A stretch of DNA of 64,000 nucleotides from an uncultured Prevotellaceae bacterium. GTDB lineage: Bacteria > Bacteroidota > Bacteroidia > Bacteroidales > Bacteroidaceae. Location: assembly GCA_947307015.1 (NCBI GenBank), contig CAMZHV010000003.1:40453-104452 (forward strand), read 5' to 3'. A program made the translations under genes and the position numbers. The notes beneath the pieces were generated by a model. The model saw nothing but the letters and a program-made list of their open reading frames with translations, ran no database searches and was not told where the DNA came from. Within the stretch, counting starts at the first letter, position 1. Each line of letters begins with the position of its first letter. Below, piece by piece: positions 35,493 through 44,134 of the stretch.

Positions 35493-36863
35493 ATGGAACT
35501 TTACATTATCATTGTGGCTGCCATTGTAGCCTTCTTCCTTGTTGTAGCGATCTTTAACCGCTATCGTCGTTGTCCTTCGGACAAGATTCTGGTCATCTAC
35601 GGTACAAGTGCCACCAAAGGTTCTGCCAAATGTGTCCACGGCGGTGGTACCTTCGTGTGGCCCATCATTCAGGACTACGCCTACATGTCCCTAACGCCGC
35701 TGTCCATCGATGCCAATCTGACCAACGCCCTCTCACGCCAGAACATCCGTGTCGACGTGCCCTGCCGCTTCACCGTCGGTATCTCCACCGAACCTGAATA
35801 TATGCAGGCTGCCGCCGAGCGTCTGTTGGGGCAGACACCCCAGCAGATCCAGGAGCTGGCTCGCGATATTCTCTTCGGTCAGCTGCGTCTTGTCATCGCC
35901 ACCATGTCCATTGAGGAACTGAACTCCGACCGCGACAAATTCCTTGAGGCCATCTCTACCAATGTCGAAGTGGAGCTGAAGAAAATCGGTCTGCGCCTCA
36001 TCAACGTGAACGTCACCGATATCAAGGACGAGAGCGGATATATCGAGGCACTTGGTCGCGAGGCCGCTGCCAAGGCTATCAACGAAGCCAAGGTGCGCGT
36101 GGCTGAGCAGGACAAGATTGGTGAAATCGGTAAGGCTGAGGCTGTCCGTGAAACCCGCGTACGTACCGCTGAGGCTAACGCTCAGGCCGTGAAGGGTGAG
36201 AACCAAGCCAAAGTTGAGATTGCCAACTCCGAGGCTTTCCGTCGTGAGAAGGAGGCTGAGGCTGCGCGCAAGGCCAACGCCGCCGAGAAGGTGCAGCAGG
36301 CAAAGGCTCTCGAAGAGGCTTACGCCGCTGAGCAGCAGGCCGAAACAGCACGTGCCGAGCGCGAACGTGCCACGGAAACGGCCAATGTCATCGTGCAGCA
36401 GGAGATTGAGAAGCAGCGACTCATCATCGCCGCTGAGGCTGAGGCTGAGCAGAAGCGTGCCATTGCACGAGGTGAGGCTGATGCCGTCTTCGCTAAGATG
36501 GAAGCTGAGGCTAAGGGTCTCTATGAAGTGCTGACCCGTCAGGCTCAAGGTTATGATAAGATGGTGCAGGCCGCAGGTGGCGACGCCACAGCAGCCTACT
36601 CGCTCCTCCTCCTCGAGAAGTTGCCCGAACTCGTCAAGACGCAGGTCGAGGCCATCAAGGGCATCAATATCGACAAGGTCACTGTCTGGGATAGCGGTGC
36701 TGCCGGAGCTGATGGCAAGAGCTCCACAGCTGGCTTCGTCAGCGGTCTGATGAAGAGCATCCCTCCCCTCAACGACCTCTTCGAGCAAGCCGGCCTCAAC
36801 CTCCCCGACTACTTAGCCAAGAAGAAGGCTGAGCGCGATGCCGAAGCCGAAGAAACGGAATAA
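35493..36863 (+). CDS. flotillin family protein
   Basis: 456 residues. N-terminal membrane anchor (about 4-22), SPFH/band-7 domain (about 25-190, with GGGTFVWPIIQDYAYMSL and VTDIKDESGYIEALGREAAAKA), then a long Ala/Glu-rich coiled coil (about 190-350) with the EA-repeat typical of flotillins, and a C-terminal flotillin region. It assembles membrane microdomains, probably with the NfeD-like protein. Gene symbol left open (FloT/YqiK class). Confidence 0.92.
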   Translation: MELYIIIVAAIVAFFLVVAIFNRYRRCPSDKILVIYGTSATKGSAKCVHGGGTFVWPIIQDYAYMSLTPLSIDANLTNALSRQNIRVDVPCRFTVGISTEPEYMQAAAERLLGQTPQQIQELARDILFGQLRLVIATMSIEELNSDRDKFLEAISTNVEVELKKIGLRLINVNVTDIKDESGYIEALGREAAAKAINEAKVRVAEQDKIGEIGKAEAVRETRVRTAEANAQAVKGENQAKVEIANSEAFRREKEAEAARKANAAEKVQQAKALEEAYAAEQQAETARAERERATETANVIVQQEIEKQRLIIAAEAEAEQKRAIARGEADAVFAKMEAEAKGLYEVLTRQAQGYDKMVQAAGGDATAAYSLLLLEKLPELVKTQVEAIKGINIDKVTVWDSGAAGADGKSSTAGFVSGLMKSIPPLNDLFEQAGLNLPDYLAKKKAERDAEAEETE

Positions 36864-36961
36864 GATTCTAATGAACAACGAATTACGTGCGCTCGGAAAT
36901 ATAATAAGCCAATTCGTATAATAGTGTAATTCGTTGTGAAAAGAAAATGAATACGTAATTC

Positions 36962-37456
36962 GTGGTTAAAAACGGATTATTCGTCCTCATCATGGTCTGC
37001 CTCGTGGGTCTCAACGCCCAGGGGCAGACCTTTACGCTTCGTCATGTCAGCGACTCGCTGTCGTTGCTGGTGTTAGAGAGTGGTGGCGAGCGCGATGTGT
37101 TCCGTCTGCCTTATCCCACTTTCGCCTTCACTACCGGCGATGTCAATGGCGACGGCTCGGTGGACGCGCTCGTGGGCGTGGTAAAAACCACCCGCTTTGA
37201 TCGCCGCTTGGCCCGCCGCCTCTTCGTGTTTCAGGCTCGTGGCCATCGGGTACGCCCGCTGTGGTTAGGCTCGCGCCTCGGCGGTGAGCTGGCTGACTTC
37301 ACGTTCAAGGACGGTCACGTCATCACCCTCGAACAGGAGCGCGACAGCACATGGTTCATCGGTGTCTATCGTTGGGATCACTTCGGCTTCACCATGACCG
37401 ACTGCCTGCTTCGCCACGCCACCTCACCACCACCTTTCCCACCGTTACCGAAATAG
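36962..37456 (+). CDS. exported protein with an FG-GAP-like calcium-loop segment
   Basis: 164 residues from a GTG start; no ATG is in frame nearby. Signal peptide about 1-22 (ending NAQGQ). The segment GDVNGDGSVDALVG is a calcium-binding DxDxDG loop as in FG-GAP/VCBS repeats. The rest is unrecognised and the C-terminus is a Pro-rich tail. Upstream, CAACGAATTAC and GTAATTCGTTG form an inverted repeat (36874-36937). Confidence 0.55.
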   Translation: MVKNGLFVLIMVCLVGLNAQGQTFTLRHVSDSLSLLVLESGGERDVFRLPYPTFAFTTGDVNGDGSVDALVGVVKTTRFDRRLARRLFVFQARGHRVRPLWLGSRLGGELADFTFKDGHVITLEQERDSTWFIGVYRWDHFGFTMTDCLLRHATSPPPFPPLPK

Positions 37457-37498
37457 GCACTCCGACATCAAACAACGCAGCCATTGCCTTCTGCCTAT

Positions 37499-37579
37499 CT
37501 GAGACAACTGAGTGTTGTCAACCTTCAAGAGTCACCCCGCGCTCTTTCGATTTCTCGATTTTTCGGTGAAAGATGAAAA
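37499..37579. repeat. 81-base dispersed repeat, copy A
   Basis: About 76 of 81 bases match 52242-52322. It contains the hairpin GACAAC-TGAGT-GTTGTC (37503-37519) and AAGAG...CTCTT. Both copies lie 67-78 bases upstream of the start codon of a plus-strand gene and just before that gene's promoter. Confidence 0.8.
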
Positions 37580-37616
37580 TCTCTAAACTTTAAACCCTAA
37601 ACCCTAAACTTTTTCG

Positions 37617-37624
37617 TATCTTTG
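37617..37624 (+). promoter_or_regulatory. -7 promoter element of the TPR/HTH regulator
   Basis: TATCTTTG, 21 bases before the ATG; preceded by AAACTTTAAACCCTAAACCCTAAAC heptamer repeats. Confidence 0.55.
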
Positions 37625-37645
37625 CGGCGTAATTGATGAGAATAG

Positions 37646-39415
37646 ATGCAGATTTTGCGTAAAGACATACGGATTATTGCTATCGTGGTTGCGGGCATCG
37701 TGGCCATCGCGGGCATCGTGACCTTATGCGAGGTGCGCAGGGCACAGCGGATGCGGGCGGCGGTGGAGCAGGCGCTGGAACAGAACCGCAGCGGTGTACC
37801 CTTCACCTCCGACACGGTATCCTTCACTCTTCACTCTTCATTTTTCACTTTTCATTCTTCCTCCGCCCAGCGTGTCTCCCTGCGCCGCGCCGTCGCCTAC
37901 TACGACCATCCCTTCCGCCGCCTCTGGACCTCGCCCAACGACCGCCTCCGCGCGGGCTATGCCCTCGGCTGTGTCTACCGCGACCTTCATGAAGCCCCCA
38001 TCGCCCTCCTCACATGGGAGGATGCCATTGCCGCCGCCGACACCACCTCTGCCGACTGCGACTACGCCACCCTGTACCGGGTGTATGGACAGATGGCGGA
38101 AGTTTATTTCCGACAATATATGCCAGAGAAGGAATTGGAAGCAGAGCAACAGTTTTGTCATTTTGCGTTGCTTGCGGGTGACACCTTAAACTATATTCGA
38201 GGACAGCTACTCAGGAACGACGCATACCTTGCACTGGGCGACACTGCCGCTGTCTTTGATAACATCGAACATGTCCGACAGCTTTATCTCAAACGTGGCT
38301 TAACGCAGGAAGCGGCCCAAGTCTATCCTTCTGCCATACATATAGCTGTTGATAGAGGTGAATACGAGAAAGCAGATTCCATGATGCAGATTTTTGAGAA
38401 GGAATCGGGATTGTTTGATGAAAATGGAAATATCGCCCCAACTCGTGAAATTTACTATTACCATAAAGGGGCTTATTTCTTAGGTACTCACCTATTGGAT
38501 TCCGCTGAGGTCCTGTTTCGTCGGCTTTTGAAATATGAGCCAAATCTCCTTGATGCTTATCGGGGACTTGTTTTGCTCTATCAACACAAGGGAAATAAAG
38601 ATTCCCTACGCAAACACACCGTCCTTTACGAAGAAAAATTGGCTGATTATCTGGAAGATACCCAAACTAATGCAATTGTTCACGCTCAAGGGATGTATGA
38701 CTATAACCGACAGCAAATGATAGCTGAGAAGCGGAAAGAAGAAGCAACACGAAGAGGCCGCATCATTCTCTTTTTGCTGTTTTTGGGAGGCGTCAGTTAT
38801 TGGTATGTCTGGCGTATCACGAAAAAGAGAGAGATAGAACTTCATAATACTACACATAGTTATCTTCAAGCCCTGCAAGAAATCGAAAGATTGAATCAAG
38901 ACATCTCTTTCCTTACAAGTCATGCAAAAGAAGAATCTAAAGTACTGTTGCAAGAAAAGGAAGAACGCATTGACCAACTTGAAGATTTAATAGAACGATA
39001 TAAGGAGAAACTTGGACAAGCCTTGCCCTCAAACGACAATGAGGCCTTAATGAAGTCTGGCATCGTTCAACTACTTAGAGATATTAGCCACCTTCGTTCA
39101 TACAAAGAGAATGGTACAAGTATAATCAAAGTCATTGATTCACGTGCTTGTGAGAATGAAGAATGGCAGGCATTGATCGATGCAATTAAAAGATATCACT
39201 ATAGCTTCTATTATTTGATAACCACTGAAAAGAAGTTGCCAAAACTACAATATAAAATATGCGTCCTTTCGCGCTTAGGTTTTACCACGAATGAGATAGC
39301 TACCCTGTTAGGAACTTCTGAGCAAAATGTCTCGAACGCTCGTAGAAGAGCCGTTAAACGTTTGTTTGATTCTAATGACACAGCACTCTTAGAGTCGCTT
39401 TTGCCAAAATCTTGA
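37646..39415 (+). CDS. membrane TPR protein with C-terminal LuxR-like HTH
   Basis: 589 residues. An N-terminal TM helix (about 8-27) is followed by tetratricopeptide-type helices (about 80-340), a second TM (about 372-390), a coiled coil (about 400-455) and a C-terminal helix-turn-helix (RLGFTTNEIATLLGTSEQNVSNARRRAVKRLF, written in two parts: RLGFTTNEIATLLG and TSEQNVSNARRR). This layout is a common Bacteroidetes one-protein membrane sensor/regulator. Residues about 57-74 (TLHSSFFTFHSS) are translated from a TTTTTCACTCTTCAC-like simple repeat that elsewhere is intergenic. Base composition drops sharply in AT direction from about 38.1 kb, within this gene. A small secreted peptide gene follows. 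Confidence 0.8.
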   Translation: MQILRKDIRIIAIVVAGIVAIAGIVTLCEVRRAQRMRAAVEQALEQNRSGVPFTSDTVSFTLHSSFFTFHSSSAQRVSLRRAVAYYDHPFRRLWTSPNDRLRAGYALGCVYRDLHEAPIALLTWEDAIAAADTTSADCDYATLYRVYGQMAEVYFRQYMPEKELEAEQQFCHFALLAGDTLNYIRGQLLRNDAYLALGDTAAVFDNIEHVRQLYLKRGLTQEAAQVYPSAIHIAVDRGEYEKADSMMQIFEKESGLFDENGNIAPTREIYYYHKGAYFLGTHLLDSAEVLFRRLLKYEPNLLDAYRGLVLLYQHKGNKDSLRKHTVLYEEKLADYLEDTQTNAIVHAQGMYDYNRQQMIAEKRKEEATRRGRIILFLLFLGGVSYWYVWRITKKREIELHNTTHSYLQALQEIERLNQDISFLTSHAKEESKVLLQEKEERIDQLEDLIERYKEKLGQALPSNDNEALMKSGIVQLLRDISHLRSYKENGTSIIKVIDSRACENEEWQALIDAIKRYHYSFYYLITTEKKLPKLQYKICVLSRLGFTTNEIATLLGTSEQNVSNARRRAVKRLFDSNDTALLESLLPKS

Positions 39416-39537
39416 GCAAAGTTCCCTTGAAAGTGAATAAAAAGTGTATTACTTTTAATGAAATGATAGTTAACTATTTGGACTCTCAATAACTAAAAAA
39501 GTGTATAAAAAGTGTAATTGAAGTCATGTCCTGATGA

Positions 39538-39567
39538 TTGTAAATAGAGAATAATGCCATAACTTTG
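39538..39567 (+). promoter_or_regulatory. promoter of the small secreted peptide gene
   Basis: TTG at 39538-39540, 19 bases, TAACTTTG at 39560-39567. Upstream, AAAAAGTGTA occurs three times (39439, 39498, 39507 approximately), candidate operator repeats in an otherwise empty 178-base gap. Confidence 0.55.
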
Positions 39568-39593
39568 CATCGCCAAAGAAAAAAGGCATTATT

Positions 39594-39791
39594 TTGAAAC
39601 AAAAATTTATCATTCTTCTCGCAGCTTTATTCGCTGCAACTGCCGTAAGCGCAGACCGTTGGGACGGGGATTCAAATGGTTACTTTAACGATGGAGTTTT
39701 TAATACAGCCAATGCTCACTTATATGACAGCAGTGGTCACAATCATGCTTTATCTTTCTATGACATTAAGTATTGTTCCGTATACAGATAA
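39594..39791 (+). CDS. small secreted peptide (TTG start)
   Basis: 65 residues from a TTG at 39594, 26 bases after a good promoter. The N-terminus MKQKFIILLAALFAATAVSA is a clear signal peptide, leaving about 45 residues (DRWDGDSNGYFNDG...YDIKYCSVYR), polar and aromatic with one Cys. No family recognised. Its place right after a membrane HTH regulator suggests it may be that regulator's target or ligand; this is inference. Confidence 0.5.
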   Translation: MKQKFIILLAALFAATAVSADRWDGDSNGYFNDGVFNTANAHLYDSSGHNHALSFYDIKYCSVYR

Positions 39792-39855
39792 TATTTATGT
39801 AGTGAGACACTCAGATTAAGCAATGTTTAGTATTTCATTAGCATAGTATTGGATC

Positions 39856-40518
39856 ATGAAACTAATAGCATTAAAAAAGGGTCTCTTAATCATGGTTAGT
39901 TCATTAGCCATCATTTCATGTTCTTATGATGCAGAAACAGAATCAGACCTAGTTGTTGTTCCACTGGATATCACAGATTCTATGGAAAAACCTGTTGCCG
40001 TCACATTAAAACAGACGGTCGAGGGCTATGCTCCTGTTGTAGAACCTATCAGTGCCGACACTTTTTTCCATTATTTCTCCAAAGGAGGATGGGGGCTGAT
40101 CGGGGATGAGGAATATCACGTCCTCTTTGACGGTACAGTCACAAAATGGGATGTCATAGGAAAGACTGCTAACATCTTTTTTCAAACCAGCGAGACAACC
40201 CTTCATCATTTCGCTGTTGGTATATCCACTTCTGGTGTCTTAGGCTACGATGTATGTGAATGTCCTTTCCGTTACAATGAGAATGATAATACGTTAACGA
40301 TTGATTTCACGGGATATGATGAAAGAGATATCCCCTTCAATGAAGTCTATACAATTATCGCAATATCTGACAAGGCTATGCATTGCACATCGAAGCGGAT
40401 AGAAGATAATTATGAAAGACTCTGGGAAAAAACAGAGCCCTATGCTCTTGAATATCACATTTTTTCCCATGACCCCAGTGTCACTATGCAAGATTTTGTT
40501 AACGATTTCAATAAATAA
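39856..40518 (+). CDS. hypothetical lipoprotein
   Basis: 220 residues with a lipobox (LAIISC at about 17-22) after a short hydrophobic stretch. The body is beta-rich and acidic, with no domain I recognise (RPFI-type motifs of the later gene are absent). AT-rich, part of the mosaic island. Secreted, probably outer-membrane anchored. Confidence 0.7.
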   Translation: MKLIALKKGLLIMVSSLAIISCSYDAETESDLVVVPLDITDSMEKPVAVTLKQTVEGYAPVVEPISADTFFHYFSKGGWGLIGDEEYHVLFDGTVTKWDVIGKTANIFFQTSETTLHHFAVGISTSGVLGYDVCECPFRYNENDNTLTIDFTGYDERDIPFNEVYTIIAISDKAMHCTSKRIEDNYERLWEKTEPYALEYHIFSHDPSVTMQDFVNDFNK

Positions 40519-40586
40519 GACATTATTGAAATTCTTCCATTTTCAACCTCAACATTTCATCCTTTCCATCCGACACCTATATTATA

Positions 40587-40637
40587 TATATCGTGCTGAA
40601 CGGCGGAGACACCTTCTACGCCACCATCAACCTTTAA
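40587..40637 (+). pseudogene. remnant of a C-terminal coding tail
   Basis: An in-frame stretch reading YIVLNGGDTFYATINL and a stop resembles a lipoprotein C-terminal tail, but no start or body precedes it: a fragment left in the 212-base gap. The rest of the gap shows nothing. Confidence 0.35.
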
Positions 40638-40730
40638 TCATTTCAAAAAAGCTCCTTACATTGGAAGTAAGAGTCGATGAAATGGGAAATAAAAGGCAAC
40701 TCATAACCATAAGCTTATAAACTTTCAACA

Positions 40731-40901
40731 ATGAAAAAGATTACATTTGTGGCCATGATGATAATGGCCGTTATTAGTGCCAAGGCACAACTGAAAGTAG
40801 ATTCTGTAGGAAAAGTGATTGTCGGTTCGACATCTCCAAATGGAACATTAACGATTCCTGTTGGAGTGAGATTGAGCGTAGAAGACGATTCGTTGCAATA
40901 A
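40731..40901 (+). CDS. short secreted ORF, probably truncated
   Basis: 56 residues with a signal peptide (MKKITFVAMMIMAVISAKA) followed by QLKVDSVGKVIVGSTSPNG, the typical beginning of longer Bacteroidales surface or tail-fibre-like proteins, then an early stop. Likely a 5' fragment of a once longer gene, though a real short peptide cannot be excluded. Confidence 0.5.
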   Translation: MKKITFVAMMIMAVISAKAQLKVDSVGKVIVGSTSPNGTLTIPVGVRLSVEDDSLQ

Positions 40902-40938
40902 AATGAGCACATTTCTCTATGGTCTCAGTTATTTGTTA

Positions 40939-40946
40939 TATCTTTG
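40939..40946 (+). promoter_or_regulatory. -7 promoter element of the two-domain secreted protein
   Basis: TATCTTTG, 29 bases before the ATG at 40976, with TTTG-like sequence upstream. Confidence 0.5.
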
Positions 40947-40975
40947 CGACGTCAAACAAATAAAAACTACCCACG

Positions 40976-42511
40976 ATGAGACGTTTATCTATCCTTTCAA
41001 TGATGATTCTCATGAATTGTCTTGGTCTTCACGCCCAGGCATCCAATGACTATCGCCCCTTTATTGAAGAGGGGAAGGTGTGGGTAGTTGGCAAGTTTTA
41101 TGGTAGTTCTGCTAATGGGGTACCTCCTCACACGACTTATACATACTTTTTCGATGGTGATACGATTATTGATAATAAGGAGTGTAAGAAATGGAGGTGT
41201 CTGAGTGAGGGGAAATACGGCGGTGAGAATAAACTTGTGTCGTACCTTTTTGAAGAGGACCGGAAAGTATGGTATATTATGCCCCAGACCAAAGAACCTA
41301 AGTTGCTGTATGACTTCGGCGTGAGTAAGGGAGATACGACTTGGGTGAGTAGCCCTGAAATAGGACGTTCTGAATGTGTGATCACAGAGATCATGCAAAC
41401 GACAAGGAACAGCCATGAGTTAAATTGTTATTGCTTCGCTGATGACATCGATATAAATTATCTGGACGATTCTTATCAATCATGTAACTTCTGGATGGAA
41501 GGTATTGGTTCCGCATATTCGCCAGTATTGAATGCAAAACTAAACGTACCTGGATACAATGATATCCTTTTGGAATGTCGGATAGAGGAGCAGATTCTTT
41601 ATTCGCGAAAAGATAATCCGATGGGATTCCTCAATGATCAGAATGCTTTCCAGATATCACGTTATCGCCCTTTCATCGAAGAAGGGAAGGTGTGGGTGAC
41701 TTTGCAGGATATACCTAACCAGCCGTATTGGGGAAGCTACTTCAGGATCGATTACTTTGACGGAGATACCATTGTCGGAGGCAAGTCATGTAAACGATGG
41801 GTACAGAAGTATATCCGCAAGAATGGTCAATTCATGGATTCCACTCCAGATCATGTGGATGAAATCCTTTTCGTCGTTGCTGCCTACGAAGAGGACAGGC
41901 AAGTGTGGTTCTTCTTTGACGGCGAAGACAAGCCCCACCTGTGGTTTAACTTTGGCGCAGAGGTCGGCGATGTCTTCTCCACGACAGTTCCCTATGCCGT
42001 TTTCCCAGAAGCGTTCGGATTAGAAGTCTTGCAACGGGAAGAATTCACGATCATGTTTCAGGATTCCGTGAAGATACTGGGACGTGAAGAGCAACTCATA
42101 GGAGGACATATCCAGAACATCATAAGGTTCCATACGACACGTATGGAGGGCAGTGATAAGACTAAAGTTCTCATGGAGGGCGTAGGTTCAAGCTATTCCT
42201 GTGACTGGACGATGCCTTATCCTTATGGCAACTCGGCATGGCCATACCCTAACGCCCGTCTATGCTATTGTACCATTGGCGATGACATCCTCTACGCCGA
42301 TCAAGAAATGATAGAATTATATCCCTTCATCACCTCATTCCATTCCAATCTTATCACATCTTCCTTCCCCTTATCTTCAGATAATGACAGGTTCGTGAAG
42401 AATCATCATTGCTTTGACCTCTCTGGTCGCCGCGTCTCTGCTTCCCCTGCTTCCTCTATGCTCCCAAGAGGGGTCTATATCCGTGATGGCAAGAAGTTTG
42501 TGGTAAGATGA
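40976..42511 (+). CDS. secreted two-repeat protein with type IX-like sorting tail
   Basis: 511 residues. Signal peptide about 1-21 (ending LHAQA). Two related halves each begin YRPFIEEGKVWV (about residues 25 and 227) and continue FDGDTI and CKKW/CKRW, then EEDR.VW; so the body is an internal duplication. The C-terminus (CFDLSGRRVSAS.., LPRGVYIRDGKKFVVR) is a sorting tail of the type IX secretion kind. Function unknown; probably cell-surface. The last 105 bases and the downstream promoter are duplicated at 48854-49037. Confidence 0.75.
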   Translation: MRRLSILSMMILMNCLGLHAQASNDYRPFIEEGKVWVVGKFYGSSANGVPPHTTYTYFFDGDTIIDNKECKKWRCLSEGKYGGENKLVSYLFEEDRKVWYIMPQTKEPKLLYDFGVSKGDTTWVSSPEIGRSECVITEIMQTTRNSHELNCYCFADDIDINYLDDSYQSCNFWMEGIGSAYSPVLNAKLNVPGYNDILLECRIEEQILYSRKDNPMGFLNDQNAFQISRYRPFIEEGKVWVTLQDIPNQPYWGSYFRIDYFDGDTIVGGKSCKRWVQKYIRKNGQFMDSTPDHVDEILFVVAAYEEDRQVWFFFDGEDKPHLWFNFGAEVGDVFSTTVPYAVFPEAFGLEVLQREEFTIMFQDSVKILGREEQLIGGHIQNIIRFHTTRMEGSDKTKVLMEGVGSSYSCDWTMPYPYGNSAWPYPNARLCYCTIGDDILYADQEMIELYPFITSFHSNLITSSFPLSSDNDRFVKNHHCFDLSGRRVSASPASSMLPRGVYIRDGKKFVVR

Positions 42512-42596
42512 TGCTGAGCCGAAAAATAATCGTGCTGTTTTGCAAGTGATTGGGAAATAATCATTATCTTTGCGGCGCAAAAAGGCAAAAAAAGGT
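42405..42596 (+). repeat. duplicated sorting-tail-plus-promoter segment, copy 1
   Basis: Strong similarity to 48854-49037, spanning the end of one gene, its stop and the promoter of the next (GATGCTGAGCCGAAAAATAA... is almost identical over about 80 bases). Includes TTTG (42539-42542) and TATCTTTG (42565-42572), the promoter of the AlbA_2 gene. Confidence 0.85.
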
Positions 42597-42616
42597 TTAT
42601 TCTTATAAACTATAAA

Positions 42617-44134
42617 ATGACTAAAGACGAGCTACGGCAGAAGCTGACAGAGATAGAGTGGGACGACTTCGAGTGCAAGGCCGCCCAAGACAAATTGCCT
42701 GAGGATGTGTGGGCTACGGTGTCCGCATTTTCCAATACCTCAGGCGGTTGGATTGTTTTCGGCATCCGGCAGCAAGGAAAACGTTTCGAGATACAAGGCG
42801 TGAACAACGGCGAGAAGACCGAATCGGATTTCCTCAATACGCTGCGCAATGGTCAGAAGTTCAATATGCGACTGTCGGCTCAAGGTCAGAAGTACTACTT
42901 CGGCGGGAAGTTGGTGCTGGCGTTCTTCGTGCCGTCGTCTATGGTCAAGCCCATCTATTTCGGCAATCCCATCAACACCTACATACGCACAGGAAGTGGT
43001 GACCGACGCGCCACAGAGACAGAGGTGATGGCCATGATGCGCGACCAGGCCTTCGGCAGCAAGAGCGAACAGGTGGTGGAGGGAACAAGCATCGATGATT
43101 TGAACAAAGGGTCGCTGGAAACATATAGGAATCACATCCGTAACGACAATCCGACGTTCCCCTACAAGGACTTGCCCGACGCCCAATTCTGCGATAAGGT
43201 CGGCATTTCGAAGGATGGCCAGCTGACCATTGGCGGTATACTGATGCTGGGACAGCGCGATGTGGTGCAGCGGTATGTGAACAACTTCTGGATTGACTAC
43301 CTTGAGATACCAGGCAAGAGCCTTGCCGAAGCCCGTGTGCGCTACACCTATCGTATGCAGGAGCAGGATAACATTTGGGAGTCGTATCAGATCATACTTC
43401 AGCGTCTGCGCAACCATGTGGATGCTCCCTATGAGGCGCGTCCCAACGGAGTTGGCGCAGAGGACGAGTCGCAGCTATACGCTCTGCGTGAAGGACTTAC
43501 CAACTGCTGTGCACATGCCGACTACTTCAGTCCTATGCATCCTACCATTCGTGTGTTTGCCGACCGCATTGAACTGCAGAACCCAGGTCGCTTCATGTTC
43601 CCGCTTTCTGAACTGCGCACACAGATACACTCCATTCCGCGTAACCCGAACATCATTAAGTTCTTCCGCTATGCCAAACTGGGCGAGAATGCTGGTTATG
43701 GCATCGACAAGATGCTGGCGTGGGAGCAGTTGACCAAGGGTAAGGTGGATTTTAGCAGTGATTTAGTCAGTTCGACCATCACGTATTGGCTTGGGGAACA
43801 AGTTAGGGAACAAGTTGGGGAACAAGCTAGTGAACAAGCTAGTGAACAAGCTAGTGATCAAGTTAGTGACCAAGCTTTGGTACAAGTTATGGTACAACCT
43901 AGGGTACAACCCAGGGAACAAGTTCAACGCCTTGTGAATGTAATCAGGGAAGACGCTTGTACATTCCCAGAGATCCTTCGGAGATTGCGTCTCAAGGGAA
44001 GACGGTACGTTTTTATGTCTTTCATAAAGCCAGCCATTGAGGGCGGTTTGGTCCTTCGTGCCTACCCCGACAAGCCCAACCATCCCAGACAACGCTACTA
44101 TCTTTCTGAAAAAGGATTGAAACTCGTGAAATAG
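42617..44134 (+). CDS. AlbA_2 (Schlafen-like) / HATPase_c_4 putative regulator with variable repeat linker
   Basis: 505 residues. The N-terminal AlbA_2 domain (about 8-130) contains FECKAAQDKLPEDVWATVSA and GGWIVFGI. A central region leads to an ATP-binding HATPase_c_4-like part (REGLTNCCAHADY, PGRFMFPLSELR, NPNIIKFFRYAKLGENAGYGIDKM). A Gln/Val/Glu-rich repeated linker (about 393-440) is followed by a C-terminal winged helix (about 445-505). Such proteins are called putative DNA-binding or RNA-helicase-like regulators and are frequent in mobile or defence islands. The stop is directly abutted by the first RHS tip (ATG at 44135). Confidence 0.85.
   Translation: MTKDELRQKLTEIEWDDFECKAAQDKLPEDVWATVSAFSNTSGGWIVFGIRQQGKRFEIQGVNNGEKTESDFLNTLRNGQKFNMRLSAQGQKYYFGGKLVLAFFVPSSMVKPIYFGNPINTYIRTGSGDRRATETEVMAMMRDQAFGSKSEQVVEGTSIDDLNKGSLETYRNHIRNDNPTFPYKDLPDAQFCDKVGISKDGQLTIGGILMLGQRDVVQRYVNNFWIDYLEIPGKSLAEARVRYTYRMQEQDNIWESYQIILQRLRNHVDAPYEARPNGVGAEDESQLYALREGLTNCCAHADYFSPMHPTIRVFADRIELQNPGRFMFPLSELRTQIHSIPRNPNIIKFFRYAKLGENAGYGIDKMLAWEQLTKGKVDFSSDLVSSTITYWLGEQVREQVGEQASEQASEQASDQVSDQALVQVMVQPRVQPREQVQRLVNVIREDACTFPEILRRLRLKGRRYVFMSFIKPAIEGGLVLRAYPDKPNHPRQRYYLSEKGLKLVK
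43796..43924 (+). repeat. 12-base tandem repeat in coding sequence
   Basis: About 11 degenerate units of GAACAAGYTAGK encode EQV/EQA/DQV-type tetrapeptides. Multiples of 12 keep the frame, so unit number could vary without loss of the protein. Confidence 0.85.

Noticed and set aside
36874..36962. CAACGAATTAC/GTAATTCGTTG as a terminator of the flotillin gene
   Set aside because: The arms are far apart and AT-rich with no T run; similar motifs occur after folK, so it may just be a dispersed short repeat.
43796..43924. CRISPR array
   Set aside because: Units are 12 bases, contiguous and without spacers, and they lie in a coding frame.
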